NCBI GenBank assembly: GCA_036558645.1
Contig: DATBFG010000002.1
Coordinates: 1-64,000, forward strand
Length of the DNA: 64,000 nucleotides
Direction of reading: 5' to 3'
Source of the DNA: DATBFG01 sp036558645
GTDB taxonomy: Bacteria > Acidobacteriota > Terriglobia > Terriglobales > Acidobacteriaceae
Part shown: positions 33,073-40,986 of the stretch, one piece after another
How the letters are laid out: every line of letters starts with the position of its first letter
Position numbering within the stretch: position 1 is the first letter of the stretch
Made by a program: the position numbers and the translations under genes
The notes under the pieces: generated by a model
The model's database searches: none
The model's input: only the letters and a program-made list of their open reading frames with translations
Told to the model about the DNA's origin: nothing

Positions 33073-33785
33073 TAGGTATTGCTCTCAGCCAACTGCCGCG
33101 GCCTGGCAAAAATATAGCCTACGCCGCGAACAGTCTTGATGTAGTCGGTCCCTCCGTCAGAATCGCCGAGTTTCTTCCGCACTTTGCTTACATGCATATC
33201 GATGCTGCGATCAAACGGAGAAAACTTGCGACTCAGTACAACCTCAGCGAGATGCTCTCTGGTTACGACGCGGCCTGCTTCGCGCAACAAGACCTCAAGC
33301 AAATTGAATTCGACAGAAGTCAAATCAATGGGTTGGCCCGCATGCCGCACGGTACGGGTGGCGGGATCAAGTTCGATATCTCCGACCTGCACCATCTGAG
33401 GAATTGTTGCCGGCCGCTCTCCCGAGGCGCTGCGGCGAAGGATGGCACGAATTCGCGCCACCAGTTCTCGCGGGTTAAAGGGCTTTGGCAGATAGTCGTC
33501 GGCACCGATCTCAAGTCCAACAATCCGATCTACATCCTCGCCACGCGCCGTCAGCAAAAGCACGGGAATTCGGGATGTGCCGCGGATTCGTCGTAGGACC
33601 TCAAATCCATTTAGCCCGGGCAACATGACATCGAGCACCACCAGAACATGATCTCCGCCAAGTGCCCGCTCCAAGCCCTTATTGCCATCGTAAACAGCCT
33701 CGACCTGAAAGCCCTCTGGCTGCAGATACTCGCTAACCAGGCTGCAGAGTTCCACGTCGTCGTCGATGACAAGTATGCTATCCAC
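33072..33785 (-). CDS. CpxR-like OmpR-family response regulator
   Basis: 237 residues. Receiver domain with acidic residues in LVIDDDVEL, phosphoacceptor Asp52 in VVLDVMLPGLNG, Thr in LLLTARGEDVD and Lys in DDYLPKPFNPREL. The C-terminal winged helix runs from about 130 (VQVGDIELDPATRTV, SVEFNLLEVLLREAG, RSIDMHVSKVRKKLGD, IKTVRGVGYIF). It is the first gene of the pair with the CpxA-like kinase. A GTAAA-N5-GTAAA site lies 72 bp upstream of its start on the same strand, and this is exactly the CpxR recognition pattern known in enterobacteria. Autoregulation is therefore likely. Confidence 0.92.
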   Translation of the reverse strand: MDSILVIDDDVELCSLVSEYLQPEGFQVEAVYDGNKGLERALGGDHVLVVLDVMLPGLNGFEVLRRIRGTSRIPVLLLTARGEDVDRIVGLEIGADDYLPKPFNPRELVARIRAILRRSASGERPATIPQMVQVGDIELDPATRTVRHAGQPIDLTSVEFNLLEVLLREAGRVVTREHLAEVVLSRKFSPFDRSIDMHVSKVRKKLGDSDGGTDYIKTVRGVGYIFARPRQLAESNT

Positions 33786-33856
33786 AGTGTTCCCCTTCTT
33801 ATTACATCAGGACTAGCCTTTCAGCGGTAAAGAATTGTTTCTGGCTTGCATCTGAC

Positions 33857-33871
33857 TTTACAAAACTTTAC
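33857..33871 (-). promoter_or_regulatory. CpxR-box-like direct repeat GTAAA-N5-GTAAA
   Basis: The minus strand reads GTAAAGTTTTGTAAA. This fits the E. coli CpxR consensus of two GTAAA half-sites spaced by five bases. It lies in the divergent region, 72 bp from the regulator start and 99 bp from the spy-like start, so it could serve both promoters. The match to known CpxR boxes is direct; binding is inference. Confidence 0.65.
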
Positions 33872-33969
33872 TCGGGTTGACCCACTCTTGACTGCACTCC
33901 CTGCCGAAAAGTGTTCTCATGCACCCATACAGACGCCTTGAAAGGCGAGGCGTTTCGGAGGAGGAACAA

Positions 33970-34473
33970 ATGAAGTCGATTCGTACACAATTTTTAGCCA
34001 TCGCGCTGGGAACGATCCTGACAGCCACCGCAGCATTTTCTCAGAGCGTCAAGCCCATCCATATGCACGAACATGGAATGATGGGCAGCGACATTCTGAG
34101 GTTGTCCGACGCCCTGAGTCTTACCGATGACCAGGTTTCGCAGATGAAAGACATCATGGCGAAGGAAAAGCCCGCCATGAAACCGCTGATGCAACAGATG
34201 TTCCAGAACCACGAGGCTCTGCAACAACTGGTGGAAAGCGGAAGCTTTGATGAAGCGAAGGTTCGCGCCTTGACAACACAGCAGGCACAGACCTTTCAAG
34301 AGATGGAATTTCAGCATGCTCGAGTGCAGTCGCAGATGTATCAACTACTGACTGCAGATCAAAAGACGAAGTTGGCCTCTATCCGCCAGAAGCACCAGGA
34401 ACGCTGGCAACAGCGCATGCAGGAGAAGAACGACAACGGGACCAGCGGCGCAAACCCCACAAACAACGAGTAA
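33970..34473 (+). CDS. Spy/CpxP-like periplasmic LTxxQ protein
   Basis: About 167 residues from ATG 33970, which has GGAGGAGGA just upstream; an upstream in-frame ATG at 33919 lacks one. A signal peptide (MKSIRTQFLAIALGTILTATAAFS) is followed by a helical, Met/Gln-rich mature domain. This domain has LTxxQ motifs (LTDDQVSQMKDIM, LTADQKTKLASIRQ), the hallmark of the Spy/CpxP family of chaperones and heavy-metal sensors. In E. coli both belong to the Cpx regulon, and here the gene is divergent from a CpxRA-like pair with a CpxR-like box between them. The role is probably protecting envelope proteins from aggregation or inhibiting the kinase. Confidence 0.85.
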   Translation: MKSIRTQFLAIALGTILTATAAFSQSVKPIHMHEHGMMGSDILRLSDALSLTDDQVSQMKDIMAKEKPAMKPLMQQMFQNHEALQQLVESGSFDEAKVRALTTQQAQTFQEMEFQHARVQSQMYQLLTADQKTKLASIRQKHQERWQQRMQEKNDNGTSGANPTNNE

Positions 34474-34490
34474 CGCTGGCCGATGACGGC

Positions 34491-34510
34491 GGGGAGGAAG
34501 CTTCCTCCCC
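34491..34510. terminator. Strong stem-loop after spy-like gene, terminator-like without T-tract
   Basis: GGGGAGGAAGCTTCCTCCCC is a perfect 20-bp palindrome, an eight-pair stem with an AGCT loop, starting 18 bp after the stop codon of the Spy-like gene. No T-run follows, so it may be a transcript-stabilising 3' end or a factor-aided terminator. Confidence 0.5.
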
Positions 34511-34567
34511 TGCCCTAGCTCGAAGTTTCTTCCGGGGTTAGAAAATCAGTTGGAGATACTACGTTCT

Positions 34568-34801
34568 ATGTCTGCAGCAGGGACCTGCCAGTTCGAAGAG
34601 TTCGTTGACGCAGTAACATCAGAAATGGCTCTCGGTATGGCCGCCGCAGTCGAGAGATGGATGGCAGAAATCGAACTTGCTCTCACCGACTCTAATCTTA
34701 CCAGTCTGGGCCGCCTCTACGCAGTGAAAGAAGTTGTTGGCAGATACAAGCAACTCACCGGCAAGGCAGACCTTCAGCGATCGCCCGTGCGGTATCCGTG
34801 A
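34568..34801 (+). CDS. Small hypothetical helical protein
   Basis: About 77 residues from ATG 34568; a nearby in-frame start at 34550 is also possible. The product (MSAAGTCQFEEFVDAVTSEM, then AVERWMAEIELAL and LGRLYAVKEVVGRYKQLTG) is predicted almost entirely helical, soluble and without signal peptide. No family is recognised. It is followed nine bases later by a 47-residue membrane protein, and both sit between the Cpx-like module and an ABC exporter. The pair may be co-transcribed. Confidence that it is a gene rests on its codon pattern and spacing only. Confidence 0.5.
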   Translation: MSAAGTCQFEEFVDAVTSEMALGMAAAVERWMAEIELALTDSNLTSLGRLYAVKEVVGRYKQLTGKADLQRSPVRYP

Positions 34802-34810
34802 ATTGGCAGT

Positions 34811-34954
34811 ATGACTCCTGAACGTCTCTCCGATCTACTGATGAAAGCAAACTGGCTCTTTCTGGCCGGGTGGGCGATATTGTTAGTCGTCGCGTCATTG
34901 CTGGCGTTTCGACACACGGATGAGGAAGAGCCGCATAGCCCCGTCCGGATCTAG
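34811..34954 (+). CDS. Small single-pass membrane protein (47 aa)
   Basis: The frame ATG 34811 to TAG 34952-34954 encodes 47 residues. A short N-terminal amphipathic part (MTPERLSDLLMKANWL) is followed by one strong membrane helix (FLAGWAILLVVASLLAF) and an acidic tail (RHTDEEEPHSP). Nine bases separate it from the preceding small gene. No family is recognised. Small membrane proteins of this type often regulate a neighbouring transporter or kinase; here the ABC exporter starts 66 bp downstream, but this link is inference. Confidence 0.5.
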   Translation: MTPERLSDLLMKANWLFLAGWAILLVVASLLAFRHTDEEEPHSPVRI

Positions 34955-35020
34955 CCGGCCCGGCCGGCGCTCAGTCAAAACTCCTGAAGCACCTCCTGCT
35001 AGAATCTCATCTACAGACGC

Positions 35021-36790
35021 ATGTTGCCCAAGAGCCTTCGCCCGTTATTCCCTTATCTGAAGAAATACCGCAAGGCCTTCGCCATTGGCATCATCTGTGT
35101 GTTCTTTAACAATGGGGTTTGGATTCTCTTTCCGCAGGTCATCGAATGGGCGATCGATGACCTTAGGCAGGCAGCCGCGCAGCACACTCCTCCCGCTCAT
35201 TCCCTCTCTACCTACGCTCTGGCATTGTTGGGGGTCGCGGCTTTCAAAGGCATTTTTCAGTTTTTGACGCGCTGGATCATGATTGGAATTTCGCGCGAGA
35301 TTGAATTCGATCTTCGAAACGATCTTTTTCGCCACCTGGAAAGCCTCTCCTACTCTTTCTATCAGCGCACCCGCACCGGCGATATCATGGCCAAAGCCAC
35401 AAACGACTTGAATGCAGTGCGCATGCTGCTTGGGCCGGCGATCATGTACTCGGCCAACACCATCGTGTTTACGGCCGGCGCGCTCGCATTCATGCTGTCG
35501 ATCAGCCCTAAGCTGACGATCTACGCATTTCTGCCGCTGCCAGTTGTCAGCGTCGTGATCCAGTACTTCGGACGTCAAATCCACGAGCGCTTTGAGCGCA
35601 TTCAAGCGATGTTCTCGGAGATCTCCGCTCGCACCCAGGAGAACTTCTCCGGAGCGCGAGTCATTCGTGCATACGTTCAAGAAGAACCGGAGATAGAAGC
35701 ATTTGAGAAATCCAACAAGGAATACATTTATCGCAGCCTAAAGCTAGTGAGATTGATGGGCATGCTCTGGCCGACGCTCGAAACCATGCTCGGCTTTGCC
35801 ATCGTGCTGGTGTTATGGCTCGGTGGCCGCGAGGTACTGCAAGGACGCATCACGGTCGGCCAGTTTGTCGCTTTCAACACCTACATGGTGCAACTAACTT
35901 GGCCGGTCATCGCCTTGGGCTGGGTCATCAATATCTTCCAACGTGGCACTGCTTCTATGGGACGCATCAACGAGATTTTGGTCGAGAAACCCGAAATCGA
36001 CGATGATGCGGCAGCTATTGCCCACGGCGAGCCGCTTCGTGATCTTCGTGGTGAGATCGAGTTTCGCCACCTGAATTTTGCCTACAATGGAACCGGCGTG
36101 TTGCATGACATCAATCTGCGTATCCCAGCAGGAAGCAGCCTCGCGATTGTTGGACCCACCGGTTCGGGAAAGTCGACTCTTGTCGATTTGATACCTCGTA
36201 TTTATGACGCAGCGCCGGGTGCCGTCCTGATCGATGGCAAGCCGATTCGTCAGTTCCCCCTCGATTTCCTGCGAAGAAAAATCGGCTTCGTTCCGCAGGA
36301 AACCTTTCTATTCAGTGAAACAATTCGGGAAAACATTGCATTCGGCAGCGAGGAAGCAAGCGATGAAGAAGTACGCCTTGCCGCAGAGGCCGCGAACATA
36401 GCGGGAGATATCGAGGACTTTGCCGAGAAATACCAAACCATGGTAGGAGAACGTGGTATCACGTTATCAGGTGGACAAAAGCAGCGCACCGCTATTGCGC
36501 GCGCCATCATTCGTAATCCCCGCATATTGATCCTCGACGATGCGTTGTCCAGTGTTGACACGCAAACCGAGGACAAGATCCTGAATCATCTTCGGGAAAT
36601 CATGCAGGGACGGACAACGATCTTCATTTCGCATCGGGTTTCGACAGTTCGCAACGCCGACCGGATCGCGGTTCTGCACGGAGGTTGTATCGTTGAATTG
36701 GGCACTCACGATGAACTCATTGCCCTCAACGGCTACTACACCGATCTCTACAACAAGCAGTTGCTGGAAGAGGAACTGGCTGAAGTTTAA
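35021..36790 (+). CDS. ABC exporter, fused permease-ATPase (MsbA/BmrA-like)
   Basis: 589 residues. A six-helix type IV exporter membrane domain covers about 1-320 (AIGIICVFFNNGVWILF, IMYSANTIVFTAGALAF, TMLGFAIVLVLWLGG). The nucleotide-binding domain has Walker A GPTGSGKST near residue 378, the Q loop in GFVPQETFLFS, signature LSGGQKQR, Walker B ILILDDALSSVD and the H-loop IFISHRVST. It forms a homodimer or heterodimer exporting lipids, drugs or peptides. It is followed at 26 bp by a methyltransferase and an FAD oxidoreductase, suggesting a joint role in handling a hydrophobic metabolite, although a housekeeping exporter is equally possible. Confidence 0.9.
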   Translation: MLPKSLRPLFPYLKKYRKAFAIGIICVFFNNGVWILFPQVIEWAIDDLRQAAAQHTPPAHSLSTYALALLGVAAFKGIFQFLTRWIMIGISREIEFDLRNDLFRHLESLSYSFYQRTRTGDIMAKATNDLNAVRMLLGPAIMYSANTIVFTAGALAFMLSISPKLTIYAFLPLPVVSVVIQYFGRQIHERFERIQAMFSEISARTQENFSGARVIRAYVQEEPEIEAFEKSNKEYIYRSLKLVRLMGMLWPTLETMLGFAIVLVLWLGGREVLQGRITVGQFVAFNTYMVQLTWPVIALGWVINIFQRGTASMGRINEILVEKPEIDDDAAAIAHGEPLRDLRGEIEFRHLNFAYNGTGVLHDINLRIPAGSSLAIVGPTGSGKSTLVDLIPRIYDAAPGAVLIDGKPIRQFPLDFLRRKIGFVPQETFLFSETIRENIAFGSEEASDEEVRLAAEAANIAGDIEDFAEKYQTMVGERGITLSGGQKQRTAIARAIIRNPRILILDDALSSVDTQTEDKILNHLREIMQGRTTIFISHRVSTVRNADRIAVLHGGCIVELGTHDELIALNGYYTDLYNKQLLEEELAEV

Positions 36791-36816
36791 CGCGTCCAGG
36801 AACATCCAGAGCCTTT

Positions 36817-37476
36817 ATGAAGCGAGTGCCCACTCCCGAATGGCTCGACTACGATCAAGGAACATCGGCGGAAGTCGAGGGGACACTCGCAGACTTGCGC
36901 AGAATCAATTCTTGGTTCGGTGGAATTACAACCTCAAGGGCCCTTGTTTCTCGCGCTGCGGAGGCCACCGGAAAATCTTCTCTCTCCCTATTGGAGGTGG
37001 CGGCCGGGGCCGGTTTCGTTCCACTCAGAATCCGCGAGGAACTTCGCACTCGTGGAGTGAACCTCCAGATCGTGCTTCTCGATCGGTCGGCATCTCACCT
37101 GAACGGAAACAACGGCATTGTGGGTGACGCGCTGGCACTGCCTTTCCCCGACAATACGTTTGACCTGGTTTCAAGCACCTTGTTCGTACATCATTTATCT
37201 CCCGATCAGGTCGTGAGCTTTGGCAAAGAGGCGCTGCGGGTAGCGAAAACTGCCGTGATTATCAACGACCTTATCCGGCACAGGTTGCATCTGATGCTGG
37301 TCTACGCGGGACTCCCCTTGTACCGTAGCCGAATAACGCGTCACGATGCGCCGGCTTCGGTGCTCCAGGCCTACACGACATCAGAGATGCGTGACCTCCT
37401 GAAACAGACTCCCGCCACGCGCGTCGAAATCACGCGTCACTACTTGTTCCGTATGGGCGCCATCGCATGGAAATGA
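36817..37476 (+). CDS. Class I SAM-dependent methyltransferase
   Basis: 219 residues. Rossmann-fold methyltransferase with motif I LLEVAAGAGFVPLRIRE (about residues 62-78), an acidic motif II in IVLLDRSASHL, GDALALPFPDNTFDLVSSTLFVHHL as motif III/IV, and a substrate-capping helical tail. The N-terminus (PTPEWLDYDQGTSAEVEGTLADLRRINSWFGG) is typical of a clade that is often paired with FAD-dependent reductases near type III polyketide synthases. Here it overlaps the FAD oxidoreductase gene but no synthase is present. It could methylate a quinone- or phenol-like substrate. Confidence 0.82.
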   Translation: MKRVPTPEWLDYDQGTSAEVEGTLADLRRINSWFGGITTSRALVSRAAEATGKSSLSLLEVAAGAGFVPLRIREELRTRGVNLQIVLLDRSASHLNGNNGIVGDALALPFPDNTFDLVSSTLFVHHLSPDQVVSFGKEALRVAKTAVIINDLIRHRLHLMLVYAGLPLYRSRITRHDAPASVLQAYTTSEMRDLLKQTPATRVEITRHYLFRMGAIAWK

Positions 37477-38567
37477 TGAGCTATGACCTAGTTGTTGTCG
37501 GGGGCGGCCCGGCTGGCAGTTGTGCCGCTATTTGTGCGGCACGGGCGGGGATGCGCGTCCTTTTGCTTGAACGGGGACAATTTCCACGCCACAAAGTCTG
37601 CGGTGAATTCGTTTCCTCCGAGTCACTCGCGCTGCTTGGGACGCTGCTGAGTACGAAACACGCGATGATTCTTCAGGAAGCGATCCGAGTCGAACGAGCT
37701 CGCATTTTTCTCGATGGTCGCATCGTGCACACCGATGTCAGCCCGCCGGCCGCGAGCATTGCTCGAGCGGATCTAGATCTGGCGCTTTGGGAATCAGCGA
37801 AGAGCCTGGGAGTTGGGGCTTTCCCACAGACGACGGTTCAACGCATCGAGGGTACTGGTCCTTTTCAGGTTGTAACCACTGCCGGAAGTTTTCACACCCG
37901 CTCGGTGATTGATGCATCCGGTCGCTGGTCGAATCTCTCGACGCAGAATGGGGGGGCCCACGAAAAATGGATCGGGTTAAAAGCTCACTTTGCCGAACTG
38001 AGTCCCTCGGAGTCTGTCGATCTGTATTTCTTCGATGGCGGCTATTGCGGAGTCGAGCCAGTATCCATGCGAGGCGAGGAAGCAAGCCGTGGTCGGATCA
38101 ACGTTGCAGCCATGGTGCGCGCTGATGTCGCGAGTTCTTTGCCCGACGTCTTAGCCTGCCATTCGGACTTACTTCAGCGCTCTCGCGCATGGGAGCCTCT
38201 GACTCATCCTGTGAGCACGTCGCCGCTGATATTCCGCGAACCCAGCCCGGTACTCGGCAACAAGCTTTTGGTAGGAGACGCCGCCGGGTTCATAGATCCG
38301 TTTGTGGGGGACGGAATTTCGTTGGCTTTGCGCAGCGGAGCGCTTGCAGTTGAGTGCCTGATTCCCTTGCACTGTGGCGAGGCCGATCTCGCAACAGCCG
38401 CGGATCAATATCGCAGGTCTTACGAGGAACGACTGAAGCCGATTTTTCGTGCGTCTTCCAGGCTGCGCACTCTCCTGCGCACGCCAAAGGTGATTCGCCG
38501 GCCAATTCTCATGGCCTTGGAGAATAACTCCACCATGAAGGGCTATTTGCTCCGAAAAACCAGATGA
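37473..38567 (+). CDS. FAD-dependent oxidoreductase (geranylgeranyl reductase / halogenase-like family)
   Basis: About 364 residues. I place the start at ATG 37473, giving the ATGA overlap with the methyltransferase stop; ATG 37467 is equivalent. The dinucleotide motif is VVVGGGPAGSCAAICAARAG, then the family motif FPRHKVCGEFVS, then a second FAD motif VGDAAGFIDPFVGDGISLAL near residue 275. This combination is shared by geranylgeranyl reductases, digeranylgeranylglycerophospholipid reductases and flavin monooxygenases. The substrate is presumably a lipophilic compound also modified by the coupled methyltransferase. Confidence 0.85.
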   Translation: MMSYDLVVVGGGPAGSCAAICAARAGMRVLLLERGQFPRHKVCGEFVSSESLALLGTLLSTKHAMILQEAIRVERARIFLDGRIVHTDVSPPAASIARADLDLALWESAKSLGVGAFPQTTVQRIEGTGPFQVVTTAGSFHTRSVIDASGRWSNLSTQNGGAHEKWIGLKAHFAELSPSESVDLYFFDGGYCGVEPVSMRGEEASRGRINVAAMVRADVASSLPDVLACHSDLLQRSRAWEPLTHPVSTSPLIFREPSPVLGNKLLVGDAAGFIDPFVGDGISLALRSGALAVECLIPLHCGEADLATAADQYRRSYEERLKPIFRASSRLRTLLRTPKVIRRPILMALENNSTMKGYLLRKTR

Positions 38568-38630
38568 GAGCGAAATGCGAGGACAGGTTGCTCACTCGGC
38601 AGCATTGAGAATCGCGCAACGGAAGAGTGA

Positions 38631-39317
38631 CTATCGCACGACCAATACTTCCCTAACGTTGTCGCGCGTCAGGAAGAACTTGATCGAGGCGAAATCGCGA
38701 AACAGATTTTCTATGTGGCGGTTATTGAAGACGCGCTGTAGCCGGAACCCAGCACCGGCATGGCGCGTTTCGATAGGTTGCATCTCAAGTACATCGGTGC
38801 CAGTGATATGGAACCGGTAGCACGGCGCGTCTGGCCCCGCCTCCTTGGTATGAAAGAAGGCTAGCAGCAATCCACCCGGCTTCAGCATAGACCAGAGCTT
38901 CCCGACGACGGGTTTGACCAGGCTCTCATCCATGTAGTCTGCGAGGTTCCAGCACAGCACAATGTCGAACTGAGCGTGCGGATAAACCAGGTTATCTGCC
39001 AGGAACTGCTTGGAGTCGAGTATGCGATTTCCCTGCTCATCGCGGGTGACCAGTGCCGGTTCGGTCGAGGCCACTAGTAAGTCTTCGCTATAGACCCGGT
39101 GCCCGTGTTCGGTGAGAAAGCGAATATTGTTTGGCGAGGTCGCTCCAAGGTCGAGGACGCAGAGCGCGTCTTCCGAAGCCAGCACACGCGACAACTCCGC
39201 CATGCCGCTGGAGCGGCGCGAAATGCGGACGGGTCCGGCTGCCGGCGTTCGATCGGACCTCGGCGAGGCGGACGAGTTACGAAATAGTTTCATGAAACCC
39301 TGGCTAACGGACGCCAT
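38631..39317 (-). CDS. Methyltransferase-fold protein of unknown specificity
   Basis: 228 residues. After a charged N-terminal tail comes a Rossmann-type methyltransferase domain: CVLDLGATSPNNIRFLTEHGHRVYSEDLL (motif I region with the glycine loop altered to GATSPNN), then QFDIVLCWNLADYMDESL and LKPGGLLLAFFHTKE. The C-terminal part RVFNNRHIENLFRDFASIKFFLTRDN resembles the tail of bacterial DUF-type methyltransferases found near bactofilins. It may bind SAM weakly given the atypical loop. It is 134 bp from the bactofilin gene and on the same strand, so the two could form a transcript. Confidence 0.75.
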   Translation of the reverse strand: MASVSQGFMKLFRNSSASPRSDRTPAAGPVRISRRSSGMAELSRVLASEDALCVLDLGATSPNNIRFLTEHGHRVYSEDLLVASTEPALVTRDEQGNRILDSKQFLADNLVYPHAQFDIVLCWNLADYMDESLVKPVVGKLWSMLKPGGLLLAFFHTKEAGPDAPCYRFHITGTDVLEMQPIETRHAGAGFRLQRVFNNRHIENLFRDFASIKFFLTRDNVREVLVVR

Positions 39318-39450
39318 AGTGATGTTCGGCTCCGGGCCTACCCACTAAATATATCGTGAGTCTTATCAGAGGGAACCGGATAAACCTTCATCTTTCCGGT
39401 TACGGGAGTACTCACCGCGGATGGTGGCTGCGGCGACTTGGCTTCCAACC

Positions 39451-39804
39451 TCAGGACCCGGGTTTTACCTCCCTCTGCAGATCTACTTTCCCTTTGAAGT
39501 ACGCGCCGTCTTCGATGGCAAGCCGTTGCGCCACTACGTCGCCTACGGCAATCGCCGACTTGGTAAGTTCTGCACGTTCGGTAGCCCGTATATTGCCCTC
39601 AAGTTTCCCTTGAACGATCACGCCTTTCGCATTCACGTTGGCTCGGACCTGCCCATTGGGACCGATAATCAGACTATTGCCATGTAGCTCGATCGTGCCC
39701 TCGACCTGGCCATCGACGTAGAGGTCCTCGCTACCGGAAAGCTCGCCCTTGATCACCACGGACCGACCGATGTGCGCAAAGTCGACCGTCTTAGGCGCTC
39801 CCAT
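39451..39804 (-). CDS. Bactofilin (polymer-forming cytoskeletal protein)
   Basis: About 117 residues from ATG 39804, with AAGGAG five bases upstream. The bactofilin domain is a right-handed beta-helix with repeats such as GRSVVIKGELSGSEDLYVDG, QVEGTIELHGNSLIIGPNG, VRANVNAKGVIVQGKLEGN and IRATERAELTKSAIAVGDV. The N-terminal tail is short and polar. Bactofilins polymerise without nucleotide and localise envelope, chromosome or cell-wall proteins. No LysM peptidase is adjacent, which differs from many proteobacterial loci, but a methyltransferase-like gene follows. Confidence 0.92.
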   Translation of the reverse strand: MGAPKTVDFAHIGRSVVIKGELSGSEDLYVDGQVEGTIELHGNSLIIGPNGQVRANVNAKGVIVQGKLEGNIRATERAELTKSAIAVGDVVAQRLAIEDGAYFKGKVDLQREVKPGS

Positions 39805-40064
39805 ACTCGCTCCTTCCCAGGACAAGGCACTCTGAATAGAACCGGGATTTCTGGATTCTAAATCATTCCAGCTGGATTGGGACGGCGCAGGGCAAAGTTT
39901 TCCGCATGATGCGTTCCATCACGGATAAAGAGAATACCGGATGGCAAGTGACCGAGAACAGGAAATCAGGCAAACTGATCAGGATTACCATGGGAGCCGT
40001 CAGGGCCGGACAACACTTGAGGGCACGAAGTATGTCTAAAAATAGTGCATGATTACTAAATCGC

Positions 40065-40955
40065 ATGAATAGAGGGTGTGAATTCGCGATCAAGGTCGCA
40101 GCGATAGCACTAACGGTCTTCATGCTGGAAGTGTGGACACCCGCGCAGACTGCGGCATCACCTGAAGAGTTAGTTCGTCGCACTGTGCAAAACGAGCTGA
40201 AGACCGACAGTACGAAGTTCATGTTCCGTGAGCGCAAGGAAAACGAGCATGGCTCGCAAACCAAGCTCATGGTGCAGACAAAAGATGCGATGGCCGGCAT
40301 GTTGATTGAGGTGGACGACAAGCAGATTGGGCCGGACCAGCGTCTGCAAGAAGAGACGCGCCTGCGGCACATTGCGTCGGATCCAGAAACCCTACACCGC
40401 AAGCAGAAGCAGGAAAAAGAGGACTCCGGACGCGCAGCGCAAATCATGCGTGCGCTGCCCGACGCGTTTCTCTATGAACGGGACGGCTCGGAAGTTGGCA
40501 CGCAGGGCGTAGGCAAGCAAGGAGATGAACTGGTACGGCTCAAGTTCAAGCCGAATCCGAAGTACAATCCGCCAAGTCGCACCGAGCAAGTCCTTACTGG
40601 CATGCAGGGATACATGCTGATTGATGAAAAAGCTCAGCGGCTCGCGAAAATCGACGGCACATTATTCAAAGATGTGGCGTTCGGATGGGGCATCCTTGGA
40701 CATCTCGACAAAGGCGGACGATTTATCGTCAGGCAGGGGGAAATCGCCCCGGGCCACTGGGATGTCACGACAATGGATCTTGATTTCACGGGAAAAATCC
40801 TGTTGTTCAAGAGCTTGAAAATCAAATCCAAGGAGACGTACAGCGACTTTCTGCCAGTACCGCCGGATCTTACCTTCGCCCAAGGCATCGATCTCTTGAA
40901 AAAGCAGATGTTGAATCCGACGAGCGCCGAGACCCAGGCTGGGATCTCAAAATAG
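40065..40955 (+). CDS. Secreted protein of unknown function (acidobacterial, LolA-like fold possible)
   Basis: 296 residues. Signal peptide MNRGCEFAIKVAAIALTVFMLEVWTPAQT. The mature protein contains YERDGSEVGTQGVGKQGDELVRLKFKPNPKYNPPSRTEQVL, a segment with GYMLIDEKAQRLAKIDGTLFKDVAFGWG, and a strand-rich region resembling outer-membrane lipoprotein-sorting proteins of the LolA/LolB type. The C-terminus has a Pro-rich VPPDLTFAQGIDLLKKQ. I recognise the general pattern from secreted acidobacterial proteins, not a characterised family. It is divergent from bactofilin with a 260-bp gap and convergent with menC. Confidence 0.72.
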   Translation: MNRGCEFAIKVAAIALTVFMLEVWTPAQTAASPEELVRRTVQNELKTDSTKFMFRERKENEHGSQTKLMVQTKDAMAGMLIEVDDKQIGPDQRLQEETRLRHIASDPETLHRKQKQEKEDSGRAAQIMRALPDAFLYERDGSEVGTQGVGKQGDELVRLKFKPNPKYNPPSRTEQVLTGMQGYMLIDEKAQRLAKIDGTLFKDVAFGWGILGHLDKGGRFIVRQGEIAPGHWDVTTMDLDFTGKILLFKSLKIKSKETYSDFLPVPPDLTFAQGIDLLKKQMLNPTSAETQAGISK

Positions 40956-40986
40956 CAGAGTTGGGTGGCATAGGCCGCCCCTGCAT

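Noticed and set aside
32889..33596. Plus-strand open frame of 235 codons
   Set aside because: Antisense to the two-component genes; no family resemblance.
39863..40447. Minus-strand Cys/Ser-rich open frame of 194 codons
   Set aside because: Mostly antisense to the secreted protein at 40065-40955, which has a signal peptide; the composition is that of a shadow frame.
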